A stretch of DNA of 42,415 bases. Origin: Acidobacteriota bacterium. Its GTDB lineage: Bacteria; Acidobacteriota; Terriglobia; Acidiferrales; UBA7541. Position numbers and translations under genes: made by a program. The stretch spans positions 5,687 to 48,101 of the forward strand of contig PMUS01000054.1 of NCBI GenBank assembly GCA_003166795.1. Reading direction: 5' to 3'. The notes under the pieces were generated by a model. The model did not search any database, was not told the DNA's origin, and was given only the letters and a program-made list of their open reading frames with translations. This document shows, one piece after another, positions 16,191-23,536 of the stretch (within the stretch, counting starts at the first letter, position 1; every line of letters starts with the position of its first letter).

Positions 16191-17072
16191 ATGAAATCGC
16201 TGATTCTTGCTCTCGTGCTGGCCACGGCAGCTGGTGCGAACGCATCTCCTGCCCGCGTGGGGCTTCCGCCCGCCGCTGCCGGATGCAATCGAGCGTGCTT
16301 GAAGGGCGTGCTTGATTCGTATTTCGCCGCCTTGCTGAAACACGATCCAGCGGGGCTGCCGCTATCATCGTCGCTGAAAGCAACGGAAAACGGGCATCCG
16401 GTTCAGCTCGGAGAAGGGATTTGGAAGACGGCTGAGGCGGTTACCTTCCGGCTTGATGCGCTGGATCCTGAGGGCGGCCAGGCAGGCGCGGAATCCGTGG
16501 TCAAGGATGACTCGGGCCTCGCAATCTTTCTGGTGCGTCTGAGGGTGGAGGCTGACAAAATCACGGAAGTGGAGACGATGCTTCCGCAAAAAGGTGGTGC
16601 TCTGTTTGGCCCCGATAAATTGGCGGCTACGCCGCCGATGTATCTGGAAACAGTGCCGCCCGCCGGGCGCGCCACCCGCGAACAGCTTGCCGCCACGGCC
16701 AACGCATATTTCACCGCCTTACAGACCGAAGGCACGAGCGACTACAAGCCCGCGCCGCTCGCGGCCGACGCAAACCGGTTTGAAAACGGAATCCAGACCA
16801 CGAATGTTCCCTTTGATCTTTTTCACAAGCCCGCCGCGACTACGCAGCAACAGATGGACGAAGCGTGGTTCAAAGGCTGGGTCGTCACGGATCGCCGCTA
16901 CCCCGTCCTCGACGAGCAGCACGGAATCGTGCTGGCGATCGTGCTGATGCAAATTTCACCCTCGCAGGCCGTGTTGCTGAGCGAGATGTTCAAAGTGTCA
17001 GGCGGAAAAATTCGGCAAGTACAAGCGGTATTGGTCGGGGTGCCGCACGACGGGCCGACCGGCTGGAACTAG
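16191..17072 (+). CDS. Secreted two-domain SnoaL-like (DUF8021-like) protein, paralogue of 13694
   Basis: 293 residues with a signal peptide (SLILALVLATAAGANA). The mature start GCNRACLKGVLDSYFAALLKHDP matches that of the gene at 13694, followed by KATENGHPVQLGEGIW, and the two C-terminal halves also align (ANAYFTALQTEG, RFENGIQTTN). So it is a paralogue that also carries a degraded second copy. The ATG at 16191 has GAGGAAGG just upstream; the open frame runs far 5' through the peroxidase gene, but that part is a shadow. It follows the peroxidase by 71 bases and may share its transcript. Function unknown. Confidence 0.65.
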   Translation: MKSLILALVLATAAGANASPARVGLPPAAAGCNRACLKGVLDSYFAALLKHDPAGLPLSSSLKATENGHPVQLGEGIWKTAEAVTFRLDALDPEGGQAGAESVVKDDSGLAIFLVRLRVEADKITEVETMLPQKGGALFGPDKLAATPPMYLETVPPAGRATREQLAATANAYFTALQTEGTSDYKPAPLAADANRFENGIQTTNVPFDLFHKPAATTQQQMDEAWFKGWVVTDRRYPVLDEQHGIVLAIVLMQISPSQAVLLSEMFKVSGGKIRQVQAVLVGVPHDGPTGWN

Positions 17073-17120
17073 TTTCCCTCGGGCGCGACAACAGCCGGCG
17101 CTTCTAATCGCCCTTTTGCC

Positions 17121-18131
17121 TCAGCGGATGCCCAACAGGGCGCACGCATTCTTGTAGTAAATCTTCTCGCGGTCTTCCTTGGAAATGTCCAGCTCGTCAA
17201 TCACCCGAAGTGTTTCGCGAATGTACATCGGGCCGCCTTCGGGATCGAACGGCGCATCCGAAGCGAAGAGCACGTGGTTGACTCCGTAAAAGCTGAGAGC
17301 GCAGACCAGCGCGGCCTTCGAACCAAATGTCGCCGTATCGGCGTAGAACATCTTGAAATAGTCGAGCGGACGCTTCTTCAGTTCCTTTAATAGCGGCTTG
17401 TAGTCGGTATTGGACGTCCGCGCGCCCAATTGGTCCCAGCCGGGGCCGACGCGCCCCTCGAAAAACGGTGTCATCCCGCCCGCATGATGGATGATGATCT
17501 TCAGATTTGGCATCTCGTCGAGCATCTTCGAAAAAACGATCCGCGCCTGCGCGGCGCTCGATTCGTAAGGCCACCCAAACGTCCACCAGATTTCGTACAG
17601 CGACTGCTGCTCCGTTTGGTAGTCGGGGAAACTGGCGGTGCGCGCCGGATGAATCCAGACCGGCTTCCCGAGGCTTTCCATCGCCTTGAATACCGGACGA
17701 AATTCAGGAGCGTCGAGCGGCTTCCCGCTCACATTGGAATAAATTTGAATTCCGCACGCGCCGAGGTCCTTCACCGCGCGGCGCGCCTCTTCGACGGCGC
17801 CTTCCGGGTCGCGCATCGCCACCGACGCGATGAAACTCGGAAAGCGATCGGGATATTTACGGCAAAGCTCGGCCATGCTGTCGCTGCCGATCCGCGAGAG
17901 CTCGCGCCACGCGGCGCGCTCGCCCATCGCGTCCGGCGGCGGCGAAGCGAGCGAAAGAATCTGCTGATACTCGTCGAATTTGTCCATCACGGCGAAGCGC
18001 TTGTCGAGGTCGGTCATCATCGGCACGGCCTCGCTGCGCCGATGGATGTCCTTCATCTGTCCGGTCGTCTTCAAAAGCGCTTCGTGAAACGGCTTCGGCC
18101 AGATGTGCGTGAAGATGTCGATTTTTCTCAT
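17121..18131 (-). CDS. Amidohydrolase-2 (ACMSD-like decarboxylase/hydrolase) with altered first metal motif
   Basis: 336 residues of the PF04909 amidohydrolase type, a family that includes ACMSD, gamma-resorcylate and 5-carboxyvanillate decarboxylases. Motifs seen: DIFTHIWPKPF at the start (D5, H9), GKPVWIHPAR (H161), KIIIHHAGGMTPFFEGR (H215/H216) and HVLFASDAPFDPEGG (D292). The usual D-x-H-x-H metal motif has Phe at residue 7 instead of the first His, so metal binding may be altered or shifted. It is the last gene of the seven-gene minus-strand operon, 19 bases after an SDR gene. In that context a decarboxylase or ring-product hydrolase is plausible; the substrate is not known. Confidence 0.82.
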   Translation of the reverse strand: MRKIDIFTHIWPKPFHEALLKTTGQMKDIHRRSEAVPMMTDLDKRFAVMDKFDEYQQILSLASPPPDAMGERAAWRELSRIGSDSMAELCRKYPDRFPSFIASVAMRDPEGAVEEARRAVKDLGACGIQIYSNVSGKPLDAPEFRPVFKAMESLGKPVWIHPARTASFPDYQTEQQSLYEIWWTFGWPYESSAAQARIVFSKMLDEMPNLKIIIHHAGGMTPFFEGRVGPGWDQLGARTSNTDYKPLLKELKKRPLDYFKMFYADTATFGSKAALVCALSFYGVNHVLFASDAPFDPEGGPMYIRETLRVIDELDISKEDREKIYYKNACALLGIR

Positions 18132-18150
18132 GATTGCGCTGCTCTCCGAA

Positions 18151-18972
18151 TCAAGGATTCACACGCGCGGGCTTCGCACTCGGTTGTTTCAACATTTCGT
18201 CGGGATCGTCCGTTCGGTCAATGTAGCGGCCGGAAAGCGCGTCGTAGCGGCCTATGGCCAGGCTCATGCATCGGTCGGTGCACCATGCCATTCCATCCTG
18301 CGGACCCTGTTTCCCTTTGAGTTCGTGTAGACGTTCGACCATTTTCGGCACCCATCGCTGTGCATCGGCGGAAGTCATCGTTTCGTCCGCCATCTCCGTC
18401 ATGATCGAGCCCGGGTCCAGCGCGAAAGTTTTCACGCCGTATTCCTTCACTTCGTTCGCCACGAGTTCGGCGAGCCTGTTCTGCGCTGTTTTCCCGAGGC
18501 TATAGGCCGAAAGATGAGCCGTCAGCATATGGCATCGCGGAGAAGAGATGTTGATGATTCGCCCGGCGCGGCGTTCGATCATGCCCGGCAGCACCGCGCT
18601 CATGAACAGCAGCGGCGCGCGAATGTGCACTTCCTGCGCCGCCCACCATTCGTCGGGATCCACGATTCCAATCGGACCGTACGGTCCGGCCAGCCCCGCG
18701 TTATTCACCAGCAGCGTCACGCCGCCTAGTTTTTCCGCGGCTGCTCGCGCGACGCGCGCGACATCCTCTCGCTTCGTCGCATCGCCCGCGACGGCCAGAC
18801 CGCGCGCTCCGGCCGCTTCGATTTCTCCCACCACCTGATCGAGTTGCGCTTTATTTCGAGACGTTACCGCGACAGCCGCGCCGGCGGCGGCAAATCGCAA
18901 AGCGATGCCCTTGCCGATGCCTCGGCCGGCGCCGGTCACGATCGCTACCTGGCCCTCGAGCTCTCTCGCCAT
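18151..18972 (-). CDS. Short-chain dehydrogenase/reductase
   Basis: 273 residues. Classical SDR features: cofactor loop TGAGRGIGKGIA (about 14-25), NNAG (90-93), active-site region IINISSP and Y157-S-L-G-K161. Arg39 in VTSRNKAQ after the second strand favours NADP(H), which is an inference. The C-terminal region DAQRWVPKMVERL is nearly the same as in the SDR at 21838, so the two are paralogues kept in one operon. It probably reduces or oxidises a carbonyl/alcohol of the pathway substrate. It starts five bases after the MFS transporter stop. Confidence 0.9.
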   Translation of the reverse strand: MARELEGQVAIVTGAGRGIGKGIALRFAAAGAAVAVTSRNKAQLDQVVGEIEAAGARGLAVAGDATKREDVARVARAAAEKLGGVTLLVNNAGLAGPYGPIGIVDPDEWWAAQEVHIRAPLLFMSAVLPGMIERRAGRIINISSPRCHMLTAHLSAYSLGKTAQNRLAELVANEVKEYGVKTFALDPGSIMTEMADETMTSADAQRWVPKMVERLHELKGKQGPQDGMAWCTDRCMSLAIGRYDALSGRYIDRTDDPDEMLKQPSAKPARVNP

Positions 18973-18977
18973 ATTTC

Positions 18978-20276
18978 TCAGATTGCCGCGGCGCCGGCTG
19001 GCGCAATCGCGGGACTGTGTTTATGTACCGGCGGAATCGCGAATAGCAGCAGAATCGCGGCCAGGAACGACATTCCTGCGACAAAATAGAACACCGGGGT
19101 GTAGCTGCCGTAGCGATCGAAGATGATGCCCGACAGGGCTGCGCCCGAGGCGCCTGCTACGGTGCCCACTACCATTACCGTGGAGATCACCGACGGGTAG
19201 GCCTTAACGCCGTAATAATTTGCGGGGAGGACCATCATGGCGGAAAACGATGTGCCGAACGACGTGCCCATGAGGATCGCATAGAGATACAAGCCGGCAG
19301 AGCCGCTGGCGCGCATCGCAAGCAGCATCCCGATGGCGAAAACTACCGACGCGACAGACCAGACCAGGCGCGGCTCGATGCGATCGGCGACCGCCGCGAA
19401 AAGGAGCGTGCCGAATAGCGCGCAGAGAAGCATGATCGAAATCGAGGATGCCGCCGCGGCGGGCGTGAAGCCGAGATCCTTCAAATGCGACACACCGTGG
19501 GCCAAATACAGCGGATAGCCGGCGCTGAAGCCGAGAAGTGAGATCACGTAGAGCCAGAGCGCGGGAGTGCGGACGGCTTCGCCGAGCGTCCATTCTTCGC
19601 TGGTCTTGTACACGCCACGCGCTGGTGTCATGGCACGGTCAGCTGCGCGATCATCCGGCGCGACGCCATCGGGGAACTGGCCCAAATCGGCGGGACGCTC
19701 GCGAACGAACACCATGGAGAGGACTGCGCAAACTGCACTCAGGCCGGCCATCAGCCACCATCCTGCGCGCCAGTTTCCGCTGAACGTACGAATCACTTTG
19801 TCGAGCACCTGCGCCGCTGCGAATCCTCCCAGCGTTCCGCCAGTGTGTACGAGCGTAATCGCGAGTCCCTTGTGCTTGCTGAACCAGCGATTGATGCCGG
19901 TTTGCGCGACGAGCACTCCGCCGGTCATCGCGCCCAAGCCGATCATCACTCCGTAAACGAGATCCACCTGAAAACTCGTGCGGACCACGAACGACATCAG
20001 CAGCGCCCCGGCGACAACCACGCTGCAGCCGAGCGCGGCGGTGAAACGCACGCCTTTTCTGGCAATGAGGATCGCGATCAGCGGAGCGGGCGCGCCGATC
20101 ATGAGCTGGTAAATCGCGTAGGCGGTGCCGAGCTGCGTTCGGTCCCAATGCAAGGCGGTGGCCATGTATGTGTTGACCACGCTCGCGCCGTAAAGAGGAA
20201 ACGCGAAGTTCGCGAACAGGATGAACCAGAAGACCGCAAGCAGCTTCCAGCCGTAGAAATCCGATTGTCGCGTCAT
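18978..20276 (-). CDS. MFS transporter, oxalate/formate-antiporter or monocarboxylate type
   Basis: 432 residues with about 12 hydrophobic segments. It starts SDFYGWKLLAVFWFILF, has the MFS loop RKGVRFTAALG after helix 3, and carries a central cytoplasmic loop (about 200-230). The shape and the opening resemble OFA/MCT-like carriers that move organic or aromatic acids. The ATG at 20276 was chosen over a GTG three codons upstream. Placed between the oxygenase and an SDR, it most likely imports the pathway substrate. Specificity cannot be read from the sequence. Confidence 0.88.
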   Translation of the reverse strand: MTRQSDFYGWKLLAVFWFILFANFAFPLYGASVVNTYMATALHWDRTQLGTAYAIYQLMIGAPAPLIAILIARKGVRFTAALGCSVVVAGALLMSFVVRTSFQVDLVYGVMIGLGAMTGGVLVAQTGINRWFSKHKGLAITLVHTGGTLGGFAAAQVLDKVIRTFSGNWRAGWWLMAGLSAVCAVLSMVFVRERPADLGQFPDGVAPDDRAADRAMTPARGVYKTSEEWTLGEAVRTPALWLYVISLLGFSAGYPLYLAHGVSHLKDLGFTPAAAASSISIMLLCALFGTLLFAAVADRIEPRLVWSVASVVFAIGMLLAMRASGSAGLYLYAILMGTSFGTSFSAMMVLPANYYGVKAYPSVISTVMVVGTVAGASGAALSGIIFDRYGSYTPVFYFVAGMSFLAAILLLFAIPPVHKHSPAIAPAGAAAI

Positions 20277-20319
20277 CGCCCCCACCGTGCGTGCGCGTGC
20301 CTGTTGCTGCCGTGCCCTG

Positions 20320-21765
20320 TTATTGAAGCTCTTCGGCCATCACCCAATTGCCGTGCACCTGATTTCGCAGGCGCAGAGGGAGGTGCACCGTCGCGATGGG
20401 TCCCTTGTCAACGTGCTCCGCTTCAAAAATCAGCACGTCCGACAGTTGAGATTCGTGCAGGTCGGCAACCAGCGCCAGGTAACCCTCATGGCCCGGCTGC
20501 TTCGAGGGGATATGAACCTCTTCTTGAATCGTTATCGGCTTGTTCGAATGCCACGACTTGAGCTTTCCGCTTTTCACCTCAAGGCGGCTGAGCGTGTTGA
20601 AGCCCGCGCCGACAGGGCCCGAGATGATTGGTGCGCCAGCCTCGGGATCGAAGCGCTCGTAATATCCGACGGAGTAGTCCTTCATGTGGTCTTTATTCGC
20701 GATGCGTGGGAAATCGCCGGAGGGTGCGAGTTTGTATTCCTCGAATTTTTCTCCGGGTTTCGACATGTCAAAAGTCCAGCGCACCACGCGGCCATACGCG
20801 AAATCCTCGGCCGTCGGATGAATGTGCGACGCCTCCTGAATGAACGGGAACGGCGCGTATTTGCCGATGCCGAAATCGAGATGGACGAATTTGCCTTCGG
20901 TGTAGGCGTTCATGAAATGAAACGCCGAGCACGCGGGATGCTTGAACCAGCGCATGTCGCTGGTGTGGCCATCGCGCGGCATGATGCCGACGTAGGCTTC
21001 GCGATTCGGCTCAAAGACCCAGTGCGCGCCGCCGGCCTTCATGCGGTCGAGGTCGGCCGTCGTCGGAAAGACGGGGAAGATCACGTGTTCCTTCGACACG
21101 GCGAAGTCGTGCATCAGGGAGACATAAGGAACCTGGAACCATTCTTCGCTGACGAGCTGGCCTTCCTTATCCGCCACGCAGTACGACACGTCGCGCGTCG
21201 CCAGGCCGCTGGCCTCGTAGCCGAAAAAGTGGAGCTCCTGCGTCTCGTCATCGAGCCGCGTGTGCGCGGTCATGGTCTGGCTCTTCAGCTTGCCGCGATA
21301 GTTGAACACGCCGATCGTTTCGAGCGACTCGGGATGAACTTCCACCGCCAGGCCATCTTCTTTGAGGGTCAACAGCTTGCCGCCGTGGAAAATCGGCGTC
21401 GTGTTGTTTACGCAGCGGTTGATGCCCTTCACGCTGGGATCGTCGGTATACGGATTGCGGTAGAGGCCGAACAGCCCGCGGCGCGCCTTGCGGTCGGCTT
21501 TCAAGCGGTCAGTCATGATGTACTTCATTTTGAAGTCCACGTGGCCATTTTCGAATTTGAACGCGCTGATCATGCCGTCGCCGCTCAGGTATGTGTCGTG
21601 GCCGAGCATCGGCGGATACTGCGGGTCCGGAATCGTCCGGTACCAGGTGCCGTCGATCTCCTTTGGCAGATTCCCCTCGACGACCAGGTCGTAGATGTCG
21701 CACTCGGTGCGCATCGGCGCGTTGAAACCGGCGTAGTCAAATGTGTCCGGAAATTTCGTAGTCAT
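20320..21765 (-). CDS. Carotenoid / lignostilbene oxygenase family (alkene-cleaving dioxygenase)
   Basis: 481 residues, normal for this family of Fe(II) dioxygenases that split a C=C bond into two carbonyls. The four iron-binding histidines are visible: H168 (MTAHTRLD), H219 (SLMHDFAVS), H283 (SAFHFMNAY) and H471 (NQVHGNWV). Other blocks are GDGMISAFKFENGHVDF and HPESLETIGVFNYRG. Substrates of known members are carotenoids, apocarotenoids, or lignin-type and resveratrol-type stilbenes. The ATG at 21765 follows GGGAGTGAGG. It sits inside a catabolic-looking operon with an aldehyde dehydrogenase, which suits a stilbene- or alkene-cleaving role that releases aldehydes; the substrate is inferred only. 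Confidence 0.93.
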   Translation of the reverse strand: MTTKFPDTFDYAGFNAPMRTECDIYDLVVEGNLPKEIDGTWYRTIPDPQYPPMLGHDTYLSGDGMISAFKFENGHVDFKMKYIMTDRLKADRKARRGLFGLYRNPYTDDPSVKGINRCVNNTTPIFHGGKLLTLKEDGLAVEVHPESLETIGVFNYRGKLKSQTMTAHTRLDDETQELHFFGYEASGLATRDVSYCVADKEGQLVSEEWFQVPYVSLMHDFAVSKEHVIFPVFPTTADLDRMKAGGAHWVFEPNREAYVGIMPRDGHTSDMRWFKHPACSAFHFMNAYTEGKFVHLDFGIGKYAPFPFIQEASHIHPTAEDFAYGRVVRWTFDMSKPGEKFEEYKLAPSGDFPRIANKDHMKDYSVGYYERFDPEAGAPIISGPVGAGFNTLSRLEVKSGKLKSWHSNKPITIQEEVHIPSKQPGHEGYLALVADLHESQLSDVLIFEAEHVDKGPIATVHLPLRLRNQVHGNWVMAEELQ

Positions 21766-21837
21766 ATTGGCCTCACTCCCCAATCTTGCTTCGGTTGTCT
21801 GGATACTTCATCTCGTATCATCTTCGCAAGGAGACTG

Positions 21838-22731
21838 TCAACGTGTCCGCTCGGGCTCTCTCGGTATCAGCGCGGAGCCGGGGCGCGGCGGCGGCTCGAG
21901 CAGCAGCTTGTCGAAATCGTCCCCCGGCAACAGGAATCGTCCCGAGAGTCCAGCATAGCGCCCGGACGCCAGTTGTACGCACATCTCCGCGCAACGCATG
22001 AGTCCCGGCGCGGGATCGGTCGTCGCCTTCAAATTCTTCAGGTACTCGACCATGTGGGGAACCCATCGCTGCGCGTCGGGTGACGTGATCGTGCCCTCGG
22101 TCATATCCGTGTACACTGTGCCCGGCTCGATTGAAAAAACGCTGACGCCGTGCTCCTTTGCCTCGGCCGCCGCATGTTCCGACAAGCGTATCTGACTCGA
22201 CTTCGCCACCGCGTACCCGGTCAGCTTCGGAGCGAACCATTGCCCGCCGAGCGCCGATACGTTGACCACCGTTCCCTTGCGCCGCGCCACCATTCCCGGC
22301 ATCACGGCGTGCATGAAAAGCAAAGTGCCGCGCACGATCACCTCTTGCGCATCCCACCAATCATCCGGATCGGAAGTCCAAATCGGCCCGTACGGCCCGG
22401 TGATGCCGGCGTTGTTCACCATCACCGTTGTCGGGCCAAATTTTTTTTCAGCCGCCTCGACTACCCGCGCGACATCCTTGCGGTTCGTCACATCGCCCGC
22501 GATGGCGAACGCCCGACCGCCCGCGCGACCCCCATGACGCTCGACCAGCGCGACGGTTTCATCGAGCTGATCCTTCGAACGCGCGGTTACCGTCACCGCC
22601 GCGCCTGCCGCGGCCAGACCCATCGCGATCGCGCGGCCGAATCCGCGGCCCGCGCCGGTTACGATCGCGGCTTCTCCTGCGAGCGAGATTGCCTCGGATT
22701 TTTTGTCGCCCGAACCGCTCGCCGCGCTCAC
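21838..22731 (-). CDS. Short-chain dehydrogenase/reductase, GTG start overlapping upstream gene
   Basis: 297 residues. SDR signatures: TGAGRGFGRAIA (about 25-36), NNAG (106-109), S159 in VVNVSALGG, and Y173-A-V-A-K177. No ATG fits; the GTG at 22731 shares GTGA with the TGA stop of the SnoaL-like gene, a four-base overlap typical of coupled translation, and it gives a normal 20-residue lead into the cofactor strand. The open frame extends to 22953 but that part overlaps the SnoaL-like gene. The C-terminal half (SPDAQRWVPHMVEYL) matches the SDR at 18151, so both are paralogues. Its substrate is unknown. Confidence 0.88.
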   Translation of the reverse strand: MSAASGSGDKKSEAISLAGEAAIVTGAGRGFGRAIAMGLAAAGAAVTVTARSKDQLDETVALVERHGGRAGGRAFAIAGDVTNRKDVARVVEAAEKKFGPTTVMVNNAGITGPYGPIWTSDPDDWWDAQEVIVRGTLLFMHAVMPGMVARRKGTVVNVSALGGQWFAPKLTGYAVAKSSQIRLSEHAAAEAKEHGVSVFSIEPGTVYTDMTEGTITSPDAQRWVPHMVEYLKNLKATTDPAPGLMRCAEMCVQLASGRYAGLSGRFLLPGDDFDKLLLEPPPRPGSALIPREPERTR

Positions 22732-23414
22732 TGAATCGGTTTTCCCGTCACAGGATGCGGGTAATGGAAGGGCAGCACGCCGGTTTCCGGCCAAATGCTG
22801 GACTGTTTCGTGGTGAGTTCGTCCGGCCCGAGCGGGTCTTGCGGAAATGTCACGGAATATGTTGGCACCGCGTAGCCGGGCTTCGTCTTGCCCCAGCCCT
22901 GATCGTATGGCGCGTAATAGAAGACGTTGTAATTCAGCACGCCGATTTTCCACACGCCGTCTTCCTTCAGATACGTGTTCTCGTAAACTCCGCCTTCCCA
23001 GAACGCGGGAAAGATTTGCGCCACGCTTTCGTGGCTTCCGCCCTGCATGAAGCAGCGAAAGCGCGCCTTGGCGGACATCCGGTCCGGCGCAACGTCAATC
23101 ACGTCCTGCAGCGTCAGATGGTCGAGCAGCAGCCCGCGCGTCGGCCCGTTTTTCCCCGGCGAAAATTTATTGCGCAGAATTCCGCCGTAAAGCCGCCGGA
23201 CGCCTTCCTTCCCCTTGAAGACTCCGCCCAGAAAATACGTCTCGCCGCGCTCGGAGAAAAGATCCACCGCCTCGTCGTACATGCACTTATCAATGAAGTA
23301 GCCGTAGGTATGCTGCAGCTTCCGGATCGCCAGCTCGTCCGTCACGGCGCCGAGCTTGTTGGTCAATTCGTCCACGCGCTTCTCAAGCGTTTGAATTCGA
23401 TCATCCGCGGCCAT
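22728..23414 (-). CDS. SnoaL-like (NTF2-fold) protein
   Basis: 228 residues. After an N-terminal coiled-coil-like helix (IQTLEKRVDELTNKLGAV) comes DELAIRKLQHTYGYFIDKCMYDEAVDLFSE, the common opening of SnoaL-like-4 domains, then AKARFRCFMQGG and an ENTYLKEDGVWKIGVLNYN strand pair. Members include dehydratases, isomerases and small ligand-binding enzymes. A C-terminal extension (about 160-228, rich in Pro, Tyr) is not typical of the core. Its stop overlaps the next SDR start, so it is coupled to it. It may act on the same substrate; no catalytic residues can be named. Confidence 0.8.
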   Translation of the reverse strand: MAADDRIQTLEKRVDELTNKLGAVTDELAIRKLQHTYGYFIDKCMYDEAVDLFSERGETYFLGGVFKGKEGVRRLYGGILRNKFSPGKNGPTRGLLLDHLTLQDVIDVAPDRMSAKARFRCFMQGGSHESVAQIFPAFWEGGVYENTYLKEDGVWKIGVLNYNVFYYAPYDQGWGKTKPGYAVPTYSVTFPQDPLGPDELTTKQSSIWPETGVLPFHYPHPVTGKPIQ

Positions 23415-23439
23415 TTTATCGACCCTCTTTATTCGTTGT

Positions 23440-23533
23440 CATTCTGAGCGGAGTGCGCCGGTGTTCGCTGTTCCGGGCTTCGCGTCTTTGGCGAAGTCCG
23501 GCCGGCGCACGCAGTCGAAGAATCTCTCTTCGC
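23440..23533. repeat. Nested hairpin repeat with TGTCATTCTGAGCG edge
   Basis: In the 122-base gap between the aldehyde dehydrogenase and SnoaL-like genes, an outer stem GTGCGCCGG/CCGGCGCAC (23453-23461 and 23502-23510) encloses an inner stem CCGGGCTTCGC/GCGAAGTCCGG (23473-23483 and 23491-23501). The flanks, TGTCATTCTGAGCG on the left and GAAGAATCTCTCTTCG on the right, recur in changed form at 35174-35212. It looks like a mobile, non-coding palindromic element. Confidence 0.6.
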
Positions 23534-23536
23534 CTT

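Noticed and set aside
20287..22083. 598-codon plus-strand frame across the oxygenase
   Set aside because: It is antisense to the carotenoid oxygenase and the start of an SDR, both with clear catalytic motifs; its own translation is Arg-rich and low in domain features.
22732..22953. 5' extension of the SDR at 21838
   Set aside because: It overlaps the SnoaL-like gene fully; the GTGA overlap at 22728-22731 gives a better start.
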